Positions 34,378-43,142 of a DNA stretch of 64,000 bases are shown here, in pieces. The DNA comes from Candidatus Uabimicrobium amorphum (lineage in GTDB: Bacteria; Planctomycetota; Uabimicrobiia; Uabimicrobiales; Uabimicrobiaceae). The notes under the pieces are model-generated. The model did no database searches. It was not told the origin of the DNA and was given only the letters and a program-made list of their open reading frames with translations. Position numbers and translations under genes: made by a program. The number at the start of each line of letters is the position of its first letter. Within the stretch, counting starts at the first letter, position 1. Where the stretch lies: contig NZ_AP019860.1 in assembly GCF_009002475.1 (NCBI RefSeq), forward strand, positions 8,367,547 to 8,431,546, written 5' to 3'.

Positions 34378-37332
34378 TTACAGAAGTCGAATACGCGCGG
34401 TCCAACACAACGAGTGTACAACGCGATCTTTTTTTACATATTCGCGTAAATCTTTTTGCATAATACAATCCAAAAGTTGTTTGGGAGTTATTTTTGTGCC
34501 AAGCGCAAATTTGGCTATCAGTAAACGAATTTTTTTATAGTATAAATACCTTCGCACCGCCACAAATGACAAACATGCTAACGACATGCCCAACATCATA
34601 CTCCCCTGGATTTTTTCGGTACCGATATATAATAATAGCGTAGTGATTATTCCTACCACCACAGCACTTATTACCGCGGGCTGACTAAAAGATATGCGCG
34701 GGAAAATAGGTGGTCTTGGCTGTTTTATATTTCGTGTTTGGTGACGTAAGTATCCGATGTAGTATTGAGATAGCCCCCTGTGACGTCGATCGATTATCCC
34801 CATTTCTCGCAAAAATTTTTGTGGTGATTTCACCAAAATTCGATGCATTTCTTGTAAAACCTTCTTCTGCGCATCTAGTATCGCAATATTCACACGACTT
34901 TTTTCGAGCGAAGTAAAATCGTACGTATTCTTCAGACCCTTTGTTGTCGTCATTTGTGTAAAAATACAAAAGTCACGCATTGGTAAACCCATCTTGCGTT
35001 TTTCCTCATAAATAAGCGCGTTAAAAATCGCGTGGAAGTTTATTCCTTGGCGAAAAAAGCGTTTTCCAAGTAGAGACAATTGTTGCACAACTAACAAACA
35101 CGGATCATCCTCAATATGAAATTTTATATTGACATTTTCCCTAGTCGCCACGAACCCAAAGTCATGAAAAGTGTGTACAACTAACTTCGCCAGTTTGGGG
35201 CATAACCACTCTTCGTAGCCATACTTTTCGACAATATTCAACAATTTTACAATACCAACAACACACATCGGTATCGCAAAAATAGACAAAAAGTATCCCC
35301 AATGAAAAGAAGAGAACATTGCAATCAAACAATATACAATGTACACAAGTCCTGAAATGGAAAAAAATCCAAGTAGTGTTGTCAATATTCCGCTGATGTT
35401 GTTATACACCACCCCGGAAGAAAATAAGTAATGAAGTGTCTCTTTCTCCACTTGCTCGTCTACACGACTAATCACCGATTCGTTACTGTATTTGGCGATC
35501 TGTCCTAGTATAAATTGTAAAAATAATGGATTTTCTTTTTCCATGGTTCGCAAAACGGTCAAATAATTATTTTTCAACATCGAAACGTACATTTCGTAAA
35601 TCGCAAAGTCAATATTCTCTAAAGACAAGCCGGAAATAGCCAAAAACCTTTTCAAAAATGGCAAGTGGTATTTTTTCTCGATCTTTTGCCACGCAGAAGA
35701 AAGGGCATAAGCGTCCTTGGCAATAAACTCAATATTTTCCGACGAAGCCCCGGTGTACTTTTGGAAAATTTGTTCTCCGCGTTGCGGATTGTACCATGCA
35801 AGAACACTACTCACCTGTAAAGCAACCTCCACCAAACCAAGTTGTGGAAAATGCCAGGTGTCCTCAAAAAACGTATCATCGTCTATAAGGTATAGCGCGC
35901 GATTGTGTTCTTCGTAGTACAATAATATATGTATGTAGTTTGTGAGTTTTGCCTTCGCAGACCACCGCGTTTTTATGGAAATCATTTTATTCCACGCAAA
36001 AGTTTGGTCCATAATATGGCACACTTCCGCAGGAATAAGAACCTCATCAATAAAGTCAAAAATATCCACCCCGCGACTAATCGCCAATTTTAGCCATTTG
36101 CTCGCTTTTTCCACTGAATTACCAGCAATTTCATCGAGTAAAAACGCAAAAATATACGCATTTTCCTCCTCGGGAAACAATTCGACCATACGAAAATTTA
36201 TTTTTTCACGTTCTGTTAGCCATAAAAAATAAACTTCTTCAAACGTACGTAAACCATTGCAGAAGAAATAATCGAATCTATCCACCTCATCGTCGTATGC
36301 GCCTTCGAAATTGTTATCTAAATAAAAAGTATCAAATGTGGGCTTATGTTTTTCATATTCGTCCTCTTCGTCTTGCGGAGGATCACTAATAAATGTATCA
36401 AAGGTCGGCGTATGTTTTTCATATTCATCCTCTTCGTCTTGCGGAGGATCACTGATAAATGTATCAAAAGTCGGCGTATGTTTTTCATATTCGTCCTCTT
36501 CGTCTTGCGGAGGATCACTGATAAATGTATCAAAGGTCGGCTTGGTCTTGTGGTATTCCTCTCCTATGAACTCACCGTCGACAGGAACATCTTCAAATTC
36601 CTCACTGATAAACGTATCAAACACAGGTTGTGCTTTTTTATATCCCTTTTCGGTAAACTCATCATCTATAGGAACATCTTCGAATCCATCTCCCAAAAAC
36701 GTATCAAAGACGGGATTGAATTTTTTATACTCCTCTTCGATGTACTCATCTTCGGACATGTCTTCCGCTGTATCATTTTCACTATCGATGTCCACAAAAA
36801 AAGTTAGGTGTAAATCATTGATTTCGATTTCGGGAATATCGAAATCAATGCTCATTTCTATTTCACGGGAACCTAAATCTAAACTCGTTGTGTCCAAATC
36901 ATGAAAGTTAATTTCCGGGATATTTGTCTCCCATATATTTTCTTCCTCGTCAGCTTTAGAGTCTTGTTCATTTATCTGCGAATGGTAAGTACGTTCACTT
37001 TCACCTACTTTTATTTCTTCATGATTCGCAGAATTTTGAGATGTGCGATCTTCGTTATCAGCAGATTTTTCTTCTACAGACTCTTGCGTTGGCTTTTCAA
37101 TTGGTTTCGCAGTATTGAGAGGGTTCTTTAGGGAATTCTTTGGTGAAGAATAGCTGTGGTACTTGAGAATTTCTTCATAAGCACGGCGAATTTTTTGGAA
37201 CTCTTTGGGAAATTTTTCCGGCTTGTATTTCTTGATCAATTTAACGTACGCGCGCTTAATATCTTTTTTACTATCGTGGTACTTGACATTCAAAATGACA
37301 TATGGGTCATTGCTGTTGGGAAGACTGTCCAT
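34378..37332 (-). CDS. J-domain-like membrane protein with FDTF repeats
   Basis: 984 residues. Residues 8-60 have the helix pattern of a J domain (DPYVILNVKYHDSKKDIKRAY, then FQKIRRAYEEIL), but the essential HPD is KPE (37-39). A long acidic region follows, containing six copies of P-[VT]-FDTF (about 205-345), three of them in nearly identical 22-residue units. From about 350 the protein is helical; hydrophobic pairs near 645-700 and 880-925 are probably membrane helices. It is encoded downstream of an Hsp70, so it likely belongs to that chaperone system, though loss of HPD argues against normal stimulation of Hsp70 ATPase. The FDTF repeats could be a multivalent binding array. Confidence 0.75.
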   Translation of the reverse strand: MDSLPNSNDPYVILNVKYHDSKKDIKRAYVKLIKKYKPEKFPKEFQKIRRAYEEILKYHSYSSPKNSLKNPLNTAKPIEKPTQESVEEKSADNEDRTSQNSANHEEIKVGESERTYHSQINEQDSKADEEENIWETNIPEINFHDLDTTSLDLGSREIEMSIDFDIPEIEINDLHLTFFVDIDSENDTAEDMSEDEYIEEEYKKFNPVFDTFLGDGFEDVPIDDEFTEKGYKKAQPVFDTFISEEFEDVPVDGEFIGEEYHKTKPTFDTFISDPPQDEEDEYEKHTPTFDTFISDPPQDEEDEYEKHTPTFDTFISDPPQDEEDEYEKHKPTFDTFYLDNNFEGAYDDEVDRFDYFFCNGLRTFEEVYFLWLTEREKINFRMVELFPEEENAYIFAFLLDEIAGNSVEKASKWLKLAISRGVDIFDFIDEVLIPAEVCHIMDQTFAWNKMISIKTRWSAKAKLTNYIHILLYYEEHNRALYLIDDDTFFEDTWHFPQLGLVEVALQVSSVLAWYNPQRGEQIFQKYTGASSENIEFIAKDAYALSSAWQKIEKKYHLPFLKRFLAISGLSLENIDFAIYEMYVSMLKNNYLTVLRTMEKENPLFLQFILGQIAKYSNESVISRVDEQVEKETLHYLFSSGVVYNNISGILTTLLGFFSISGLVYIVYCLIAMFSSFHWGYFLSIFAIPMCVVGIVKLLNIVEKYGYEEWLCPKLAKLVVHTFHDFGFVATRENVNIKFHIEDDPCLLVVQQLSLLGKRFFRQGINFHAIFNALIYEEKRKMGLPMRDFCIFTQMTTTKGLKNTYDFTSLEKSRVNIAILDAQKKVLQEMHRILVKSPQKFLREMGIIDRRHRGLSQYYIGYLRHQTRNIKQPRPPIFPRISFSQPAVISAVVVGIITTLLLYIGTEKIQGSMMLGMSLACLSFVAVRRYLYYKKIRLLIAKFALGTKITPKQLLDCIMQKDLREYVKKDRVVHSLCWTARIRLL
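36337..36545. repeat. 66-nt tandem repeat inside the J-like gene
   Basis: About three near-identical 66-nt units, each encoding PTFDTFISDPPQDEEDEYEK plus HT/HK, followed at the 3' side (upstream in the gene) by three diverged units. The units differ by only a few bases, suggesting recent duplication and probable length variation between strains. Confidence 0.85.
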
Positions 37333-37341
37333 CTCATTGCC

Positions 37342-37461
37342 CTACTTTTTGATCTTTTTTTGCAAAAAACTCTGACGCAACACACGCAAATTTTCATAGT
37401 TTTTTTTACTTAAATATTTACTAACAAGTTCGACATACTTACCCTTTGTGTTTTCACTCAT
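37342..37461 (-). CDS. 39-residue basic protein between Hsp70 and J-like genes
   Basis: ATG at 37461, stop TAG at 37344-37342. The sequence begins MSENTKGKYVELVSKY and ends SFLQKKIKK; it is predicted helical, Lys-rich, with no membrane segment. It fits tightly between the Hsp70 gene (57 nt away) and the J-like gene (9 nt away) on the same strand. The upstream GAGAAAC is a weak ribosome site. Position and composition make it plausible, but it is short enough to be chance. Confidence 0.5.
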   Translation of the reverse strand: MSENTKGKYVELVSKYLSKKNYENLRVLRQSFLQKKIKK

Positions 37462-37518
37462 CGTTGTTTCTCACAAAAAAAGAATGTGCATTCACTGTTC
37501 CAACTACAAACTAAAAAT

Positions 37519-39249
37519 TTACCAACGCATACCACCGTCGAGTAGATCACATAGCTCTTTGAGTTCTTTATACGCTTTTTTTATTTCCAGCGGATTACGT
37601 GTTTTGAGAGCCGACTCAAAAAGATCTAATCGCGACTCCAATTGTTTTTTCTGCTCCGCAAAAAGTTCTTGATACAAAAGCTCTGCACGTGCAAGTAAAT
37701 CGCGATATATTGGTTTTTCGCAAGGATTTTTCTTCAACTGTTCGATGCGTCGTCTGGCTTTTTTAATCTCCTCCTCGGAGATACTTTTTGCATTGTGTGT
37801 AAAAAGTTTGTTAAATTTCTTTCCGGTGCTATCTATTGTTGCCTCAACTTCGAGTATGCCATTTGTATCGTACGTGAACGTTACAGCAACAGACTCTTGT
37901 CCTTCGGGAGATTTTGGAATACTGGTGATACTAAAAGACCCCACGTGACGATTATCTTTCGTATAACGCGATTCCCCCTCGTAAACATTGAACGTCATGT
38001 CCGTTTGGTTGTTTACTGTGGTACAATAGAATTCTGTACGTGAAGTAGGAATTGTCGTATTGCGATGAATGATCGGCGAAAAATACCCACCGGTTAATTG
38101 TCCACCAATTCTTTTGGAAATACTAATTCCCATACTGTGCGAAGCAACGTCAGTAACTACCCAATCTTCCACCGCTTCGTCTTCTCCAGACAACGCGGCT
38201 TGGATGGCAGCTCCTTCGGCAACCGCGAGATCAGGGTCAATGTTATCCAAAGGTAAACGCCCGAGTATTTTCTCAACAAACCTACGGATGATAGGCATGC
38301 GTGTTGCTCCGCCAACGAGAATAATTTCATCAAGTTCACTCGCCTCGATATCAGCGCCTCGTAGTGCAGCACGACAGGGGCTGTACAATCTTTCAAGAAG
38401 TGGCTTAAATATTTCTTCGCAATCTTCTCCGGTCACCTCGATGGTTTGTTGTTCTTTCATTTTTCCCATCTGTGGAATAACAACTTCTACACTCTCATCG
38501 TTACTCAACTTACGTTTGGCAATTTCACAACGTTTGCGCAACAACATCAATTTGTCGGGAAACTGAACTTCGGCATACTCAAAATTGACCTTCACTTTTT
38601 GCAAAGCAAAGCCCATCAGGCGTTGTGTAAAATCTTCACCTCCCAGCATACTGACACCTGCGGTACTACGCACTTCGAGCATTCCTTCGAACAGTTCCAT
38701 AATACACACATCGAAGGTTCCTCCGCCCAAATCAAACACTAAAAATGTGCTTTCCGACTCGCGTTTATTAAGCCCGTAGGCAATTGCAGCTGCCGTAGGT
38801 TCATTGATAATACGTTCCACCTTAAACCCAGCAATTTCTCCCGCCTTGATTGTCGCAAAACGCTGCGATTCATCAAAATAAGCGGGAACCGTAATCACCG
38901 CACGCGCCACCTCGTGGCCTAACGCTGTTTCCACCTGCATTTTTAGAGATTTCAAAATATACGCCGACAATTCCGTTGCCCCGTATTTTTTGTCATTGAT
39001 GGAGTACAAATGATCGTTTCCCATATTGCGTTTAAACGTCGCCGCTCCCTGATTGGGATTCACCGCATATATATCTTTTGCAATACGCCCCGTCATTATG
39101 GAGTCCGATTTTTTATCGTACGCGACAACAGAAGGAGTTAAGTACTCATCGAGGTCATTCTTCAAAACCTGCACTTTGCCTTTGCGAAAAATAGCCGCAG
39201 CGCTGTTTGTCGTACCCAAATCAATTCCAACAATAATTTCATCCGACAT
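37519..39249 (-). CDS. Hsp70-family chaperone (short DnaK/HscC-like)
   Basis: 576 residues, shorter than DnaK (about 640). The nucleotide-binding domain is complete: GIDLGTTNS (8-16), VPAYFDESQR, INEPTAAAIAYGL, DLGGGTFDV (173-181) and VGGATRMPIIR. The substrate-binding beta domain is present (NTTIPTSRTEFYCTTVNNQTDMTFNVYEGE) and the helical lid is short, ending without the EEVD-type or acidic tail of DnaK. It resembles HscC-like accessory Hsp70s. The operon runs from the small membrane protein upstream to the J-like protein downstream, with no grpE or true dnaJ, so it is probably a specialised, membrane-associated chaperone set. Confidence 0.93.
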   Translation of the reverse strand: MSDEIIVGIDLGTTNSAAAIFRKGKVQVLKNDLDEYLTPSVVAYDKKSDSIMTGRIAKDIYAVNPNQGAATFKRNMGNDHLYSINDKKYGATELSAYILKSLKMQVETALGHEVARAVITVPAYFDESQRFATIKAGEIAGFKVERIINEPTAAAIAYGLNKRESESTFLVFDLGGGTFDVCIMELFEGMLEVRSTAGVSMLGGEDFTQRLMGFALQKVKVNFEYAEVQFPDKLMLLRKRCEIAKRKLSNDESVEVVIPQMGKMKEQQTIEVTGEDCEEIFKPLLERLYSPCRAALRGADIEASELDEIILVGGATRMPIIRRFVEKILGRLPLDNIDPDLAVAEGAAIQAALSGEDEAVEDWVVTDVASHSMGISISKRIGGQLTGGYFSPIIHRNTTIPTSRTEFYCTTVNNQTDMTFNVYEGESRYTKDNRHVGSFSITSIPKSPEGQESVAVTFTYDTNGILEVEATIDSTGKKFNKLFTHNAKSISEEEIKKARRRIEQLKKNPCEKPIYRDLLARAELLYQELFAEQKKQLESRLDLFESALKTRNPLEIKKAYKELKELCDLLDGGMRW

Positions 39250-39253
39250 AGTT

Positions 39254-39517
39254 TTATTCCCCCAGTTGTTGCTGTAATTCTTCTTGTGCCAAAAGTAATA
39301 ATCGCTTACGTAATACCACTATATCATACAAAGTCAGTAAAAACGCGATAAGAGTAATCAAGGCAATTGTCGCATAATAATAAATAAAAAAAGATGGATT
39401 TACCGTACGATCAATGATATATTGCCCCAGCCCAATCATTACAAAGGCAACCGCAAATAACATTATATTCAACTTGCGAACCTTACTCTGTTGTTTACTA
39501 ATCACTTTAAACTCCAC
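39254..39517 (-). CDS. Small two-helix membrane protein
   Basis: 87 residues, GTG start. Two hydrophobic helices (about 17-34 and 43-64) separated by a short polar loop, with a basic N-terminus and a Leu/Gln-rich C-terminal helix (RLLLLAQEELQQQL) that may be a coiled coil. It is the first gene of the Hsp70/J-like operon, 4 nt from the Hsp70 start, and may anchor that machinery at the membrane (inference). I do not recognise the family. Confidence 0.7.
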   Translation of the reverse strand: MEFKVISKQQSKVRKLNIMLFAVAFVMIGLGQYIIDRTVNPSFFIYYYATIALITLIAFLLTLYDIVVLRKRLLLLAQEELQQQLGE

Positions 39518-39536
39518 ATGACAAACTCAAAAAACT

Positions 39537-40874
39537 ATGGTTAAATTTTTAAAAGCCCGAGACGAAAATTTAACAACCATTTCCACCAGTAAAGCTTTAT
39601 GGTTACTGTGTATGCCAATATCACTAAAATTACTCGGACACTTTTTCTTCGAAATTATAGATGCATTTTGGCTAGGCAAACTCGGAACGGAAGTTCTCGC
39701 TGCTGTAGGTGGAACTTCGTTGTATATCTGGTTATACCGTTCACTTATTATGGCGACACAGGTAGGTACGAACACATTGGTCTCGCAAAGCGTAGGAGAA
39801 AACAATTACGCACAGTCGCGTTCCATTGCCAATGTAGGAATTACTATCTCTATCGCAATGTCTATTTTATTTTTGGGCATTTACTGGTTGTTAAGTACAC
39901 ATCTGCTAAAGATCATAGGCCTTCGCGGTCAAACCCTAGAGTATGCAATGCAGTATTTCTTACCATTTATTTTCGCCTCACCTATTTTTTACCTATGGGT
40001 TGTCTGCGAAGAGATTATCAATGCACGTGGGCAAACACACGTAACACTGATCATAGTAATATTTAGCATATGCGTCAACACTATTTTAGACCCTATACTT
40101 ATTCATGGTTGGGGATTTGAAGGTTTGGGGATTTTTGGTGCGCAACTTGCCTCAATTATCGCGGCCTCCATGGGGTTAGTGTTATCAGGATATTACTGTC
40201 TACGCAAAAACTATGTTTCACGTATGACTTATGTGGCGAAAACAGCCAAACAAATCCTTACAATTGGTACCCCAAGAGCCATCAGCGGTTCGGTATTTTG
40301 CCTGACATATGTGGGTTTAGCAAATCTCATACAACAGTTTGGTGAAGCTGCTCTCGCGGCATGGATGATTTCCCACCGTTTAGAAGGCTTCGCCTACCAC
40401 ATTTCACTAGCATTCTCTTTTGCCCTCGCTATCATTGTAGGCCAGTGCGTCGGCGCCAAAAAATTTTCTATGGCCACAAATAGCATACGTATTAGTTTGC
40501 GCTATTTAAATGCCATCATCATTGTGAATTCATTCTTTTTGGTTTTTTATAGCGAATTCTTCATACGCGTATTTACCGCAGATCCTTTGACCATACAGTT
40601 TGGCAGTACGTATTTAAAAATAGTCGGCTTTGCGCATATTTTCATGGGATGGGAATTGGCATGCGGTGGAGCTTTAAGCGGTTGGGGAAAAACCTTGCCA
40701 TTTATCTATATAATTACCCCGCTTACGGTCATGCGCTTACCAGTTTCTTATGCCAATATTTACTATTTCGAAACGGGTATTACCGGCATTTTCTGGGCAA
40801 TATCTATTTCGACGATTCTCAAAGGTAGTATCATGAACTGGTTAGTCGCGCGATATGCCAAACGCCAAGCGTAA
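39537..40874 (+). CDS. MATE-family efflux transporter
   Basis: 445 residues, twelve predicted helices, the standard MATE size. The N-half begins with LWLLCMPISLKLLGHFFFEIIDAFWLGKLGTEVLAAVG, where the Asp lies at the usual place for cation coupling; the C-half repeat includes GTPRAISGSVFCLTYVGLANLIQQFGEAALAAW. MATE proteins export drugs and other cationic organics against Na+ or H+. It starts 19 nt from the divergent small membrane protein gene, so the two promoters must overlap or lie within the coding ends. The substrate is unknown. Confidence 0.93.
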   Translation: MVKFLKARDENLTTISTSKALWLLCMPISLKLLGHFFFEIIDAFWLGKLGTEVLAAVGGTSLYIWLYRSLIMATQVGTNTLVSQSVGENNYAQSRSIANVGITISIAMSILFLGIYWLLSTHLLKIIGLRGQTLEYAMQYFLPFIFASPIFYLWVVCEEIINARGQTHVTLIIVIFSICVNTILDPILIHGWGFEGLGIFGAQLASIIAASMGLVLSGYYCLRKNYVSRMTYVAKTAKQILTIGTPRAISGSVFCLTYVGLANLIQQFGEAALAAWMISHRLEGFAYHISLAFSFALAIIVGQCVGAKKFSMATNSIRISLRYLNAIIIVNSFFLVFYSEFFIRVFTADPLTIQFGSTYLKIVGFAHIFMGWELACGGALSGWGKTLPFIYIITPLTVMRLPVSYANIYYFETGITGIFWAISISTILKGSIMNWLVARYAKRQA

Positions 40875-40882
40875 AAACGATA

Positions 40883-41479
40883 CTACGAAAACTTAAGGCC
40901 CAGTTGCTTTCCTATATCCTGGGGAACTTCATAAATAACCTCTTGGGGAACTTCAGGTAAAACCTCTGTACGCGCTGATTTTTTTGTTCTAAATACTTTT
41001 TTGATTTTGTGTGCAAGGCTTGTGACATCTTCGAGATGAAGTATCCATTTATTGACATAGTGATCAACCATATAGCCGCGAATACCCAGTTGTATTGCCC
41101 GCCTACGCAATTTTTGCAAACCAAGATCGCGATCAGGGTCCCACTGGTAGCGAACACAAGAGTTTTTGAGCTGATCGCGCCACTCTCTTTTGGAAGAAAA
41201 AACATCTTCTTCGTACGTTGTCGGAACCGCACAACGCAATATCTCCTCAAAACCCTCATGACAAACTTTTATCTTGAGTATCGCTTGTTGGTTTGGTTTT
41301 GTACCATAGCGGGAACGATACAGCATCCAAGCAAAAGAAGGCTTAATCCATGTCATGCGCTCCAAACTAAACCCTTCGCCAAAAGTCCCTTTTTCAAGAG
41401 CAGCATCAACAATTTCGCGTTTAAATGCTTGGTAGACGTAGATACCTTCGTCATCATAATTTGCGTATATTTGTTTCAC
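40883..41479 (-). CDS. DUF4291-family protein
   Basis: 198 residues. It shows the whole DUF4291 signature: MKQIYANYDDEGIYVYQAF at the start, ERMTWIKPSFAWMLYRSRYG, QQAILKIKVCHEGFE, YQWDPDRD, RRRAIQLGIRG and WILHLEDVT. The family is widespread in bacteria and fungi and its biochemical role is not established as far as I know. A tail of about 30 residues rich in Pro/Glu/Val (EVLPEVPQEVIYEVPQD) is extra. It is convergent with the MATE gene (8 nt between stops). Confidence 0.88.
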   Translation of the reverse strand: MKQIYANYDDEGIYVYQAFKREIVDAALEKGTFGEGFSLERMTWIKPSFAWMLYRSRYGTKPNQQAILKIKVCHEGFEEILRCAVPTTYEEDVFSSKREWRDQLKNSCVRYQWDPDRDLGLQKLRRRAIQLGIRGYMVDHYVNKWILHLEDVTSLAHKIKKVFRTKKSARTEVLPEVPQEVIYEVPQDIGKQLGLKFS

Positions 41480-41500
41480 GGATTATCCTAATAATTATAA

Positions 41501-41686
41501 CACAATCGTAGCCGTAGTCGTCACCGTAGCCGTAGTCGTCACCGTAGTCCGTAGTCGTCACCGTAGCCGTAGTCGTCACCGTGACCATGACCGTGACTGT
41601 GACCGAATATTTCTTTAAAAAAAACGGCTACGATTACGGCTACGATTACGGTAAGGGTCAGGGTCAGGGTCACGATTGTGATTGTG
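41501..41686. repeat. Inverted hexamer-repeat element
   Basis: Left block (41507-41605): hexamers GCCGTA, GTCGTC, ACCGTA in repeated 18-nt triads, decaying to ACCGTG/ACCATG. Right block (41624-41686): related units in the opposite orientation (GGCTACGATTAC), then GTCAGG units. The ends carry CACAATCGT (41501-41509) and ACGATTGTG (41672-41680) as terminal inverted repeats, and an A-rich centre separates the arms. The stop and last codons of the M20 peptidase lie inside the right end. Confidence 0.8.
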
Positions 41687-43142
41687 CGTTCTTTATTAAA
41701 TGGTAGAAGAACTGGATACACTGTTTAAAGTTTTTAATGGTAAGGCGTTCATTCGTGCCGTGTATTCGTCCCACGTCCTCTGCAAACATCAGCATCGGTG
41801 CAAAACGGTAGACATTATCACACACGATTTCAAAATGACGACTATCTGTACGTGCTACCATGAGTCCTGGTGCGACTAAAACATCGGCAAAAACTTGTGA
41901 AATAGAACGTTGCAATGTGCGAAAGCCAAATGTTTCCACTGGGGAAACTTTTGACGGATCTCCTGCTCCTTCGCCGAGGATATTTACTTTAACACGCGCA
42001 TCACCAATAATCTCTTCGACGCGTTTTTTGACAAAAGAAACGGTTTCTCCTGGTATAATGCGAAAATTCACCACGGCCCGTGCATGGCTGGAAAGTACGT
42101 TATTTTTCTCTCCCGCTTTTATCACGGTTACCGCTGTTGTTGTGCGCAGTAAACTATTACTCGTTGCTTTCTTCTCTAGTTGTGAAATGATCAAAGGTTC
42201 TAGAATCCACAAATTGGCCATCGCCATTTTTTCCGCAAAACTCATTTCCGGACCAAGAAACTCAAACATTTTGCGCGCTGCCCCTGAAATTTTCGCAGGC
42301 AGAAGATTCTTTTCCAACTTGTGAATTGCGGTACTCAAAATACCAATGGTCGATGGATATGACGGCATAGAAGAATGTCCACCTTTGGTCACAACTTTCA
42401 ACTCTAAATTGACAAAGCCTTTCTCAGCAATACCAATTACAGCAACAGGCCCACTTAGTCCTGGGACTAACCCTCGCGTCACGACCAAACCTTCATCGAG
42501 AACAAATGATAAACGTATCCCGCGCGATTTCAGTAGTTCGGCCACCTTTTTTGCCCCGTGTAGACCGTCAATTTCTTCGTCATGACCAAAACAAAAATAC
42601 ACGGTGCGCTTGGGAGTAAAATTTTGTTCGAGGAGCATCTCCGTTGCTTCGAGGATGGAAACAATCATGCCCTTGTCATCCATGGTGCCTCTACCCCAAA
42701 TATGCTCTTGTGTCACTTTGCCGCTAAAAGGTGGATACTCCCAATTTTTCTCTGTTCCTTTTTCAATAGGTACAACATCCATATGCCCCATCAACAAATA
42801 TGGATCTAAAGAAGGATCGCTACCTTTCCACGTATATAAAAGGCTATGATTTACTTTTTCACGTTGTAGGTGTTTGTGTACTTTGGGAAAAGACTTTTCG
42901 ATAAAGGCGTGAAATTTTTCAAATTCACCAATATCTATTTTACTACGGTCTTCGTAGGAAATCGTTTTAAAGCGCACGGATTGCGACAAGATATCAATCG
43001 AGCGTTCATTCATCGCCACCTCTTCAACATCGACATCGACCTGCTGAGAAGAAAATTGCATAAAATTGATAAAAAATAGTGTTGTGATTAGTAGCAATAC
43101 AAGAAGCAAAGTGAGAGAAATTCTCTTAATCCATTTTTTCAT
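41670..43142 (-). CDS. M20-family metallopeptidase, membrane anchored
   Basis: 490 residues. N-terminal membrane anchor (about 8-28), then an M20 peptidase of the carboxypeptidase S/PM20D1 type: LLMGHMDVVPIE (first zinc His and Asp), WGRGTMDDKGM (bridging Asp), and CFGHDEEIDG (catalytic Glu and zinc Glu). The dimerisation domain follows and a late zinc His lies near GRIHGTNERL. These enzymes cleave N-acyl amino acids or dipeptides. Its start overlaps the HD hydrolase stop by 4 nt, making it last in a seven-gene run. The last codons (SQS) come from the adjacent hexamer-repeat element. Confidence 0.92.
   Translation of the reverse strand: MKKWIKRISLTLLLVLLLITTLFFINFMQFSSQQVDVDVEEVAMNERSIDILSQSVRFKTISYEDRSKIDIGEFEKFHAFIEKSFPKVHKHLQREKVNHSLLYTWKGSDPSLDPYLLMGHMDVVPIEKGTEKNWEYPPFSGKVTQEHIWGRGTMDDKGMIVSILEATEMLLEQNFTPKRTVYFCFGHDEEIDGLHGAKKVAELLKSRGIRLSFVLDEGLVVTRGLVPGLSGPVAVIGIAEKGFVNLELKVVTKGGHSSMPSYPSTIGILSTAIHKLEKNLLPAKISGAARKMFEFLGPEMSFAEKMAMANLWILEPLIISQLEKKATSNSLLRTTTAVTVIKAGEKNNVLSSHARAVVNFRIIPGETVSFVKKRVEEIIGDARVKVNILGEGAGDPSKVSPVETFGFRTLQRSISQVFADVLVAPGLMVARTDSRHFEIVCDNVYRFAPMLMFAEDVGRIHGTNERLTIKNFKQCIQFFYHLIKNAQSQS

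Noticed and set aside
34062..34463. Plus-strand open frame of 133 codons and its minus-strand partner
   Set aside because: Both run through the perfect terminator hairpin and the T/A-run at 34131-34167 and show no protein-like pattern.
36338..36904. Long plus-strand frame rich in Ser
   Set aside because: It is the mirror of the acidic repeat region of the J-like gene; the repeat keeps several frames open.
41507..41605. CRISPR-like array
   Set aside because: Units are 6-18 nt direct repeats with no spacers, and there are no cas genes.
41539..41721. Minus-strand frame encoding GHGHGHGDDYGYG-type peptide
   Set aside because: It is simple translation of the hexamer-repeat element, with no start signal.
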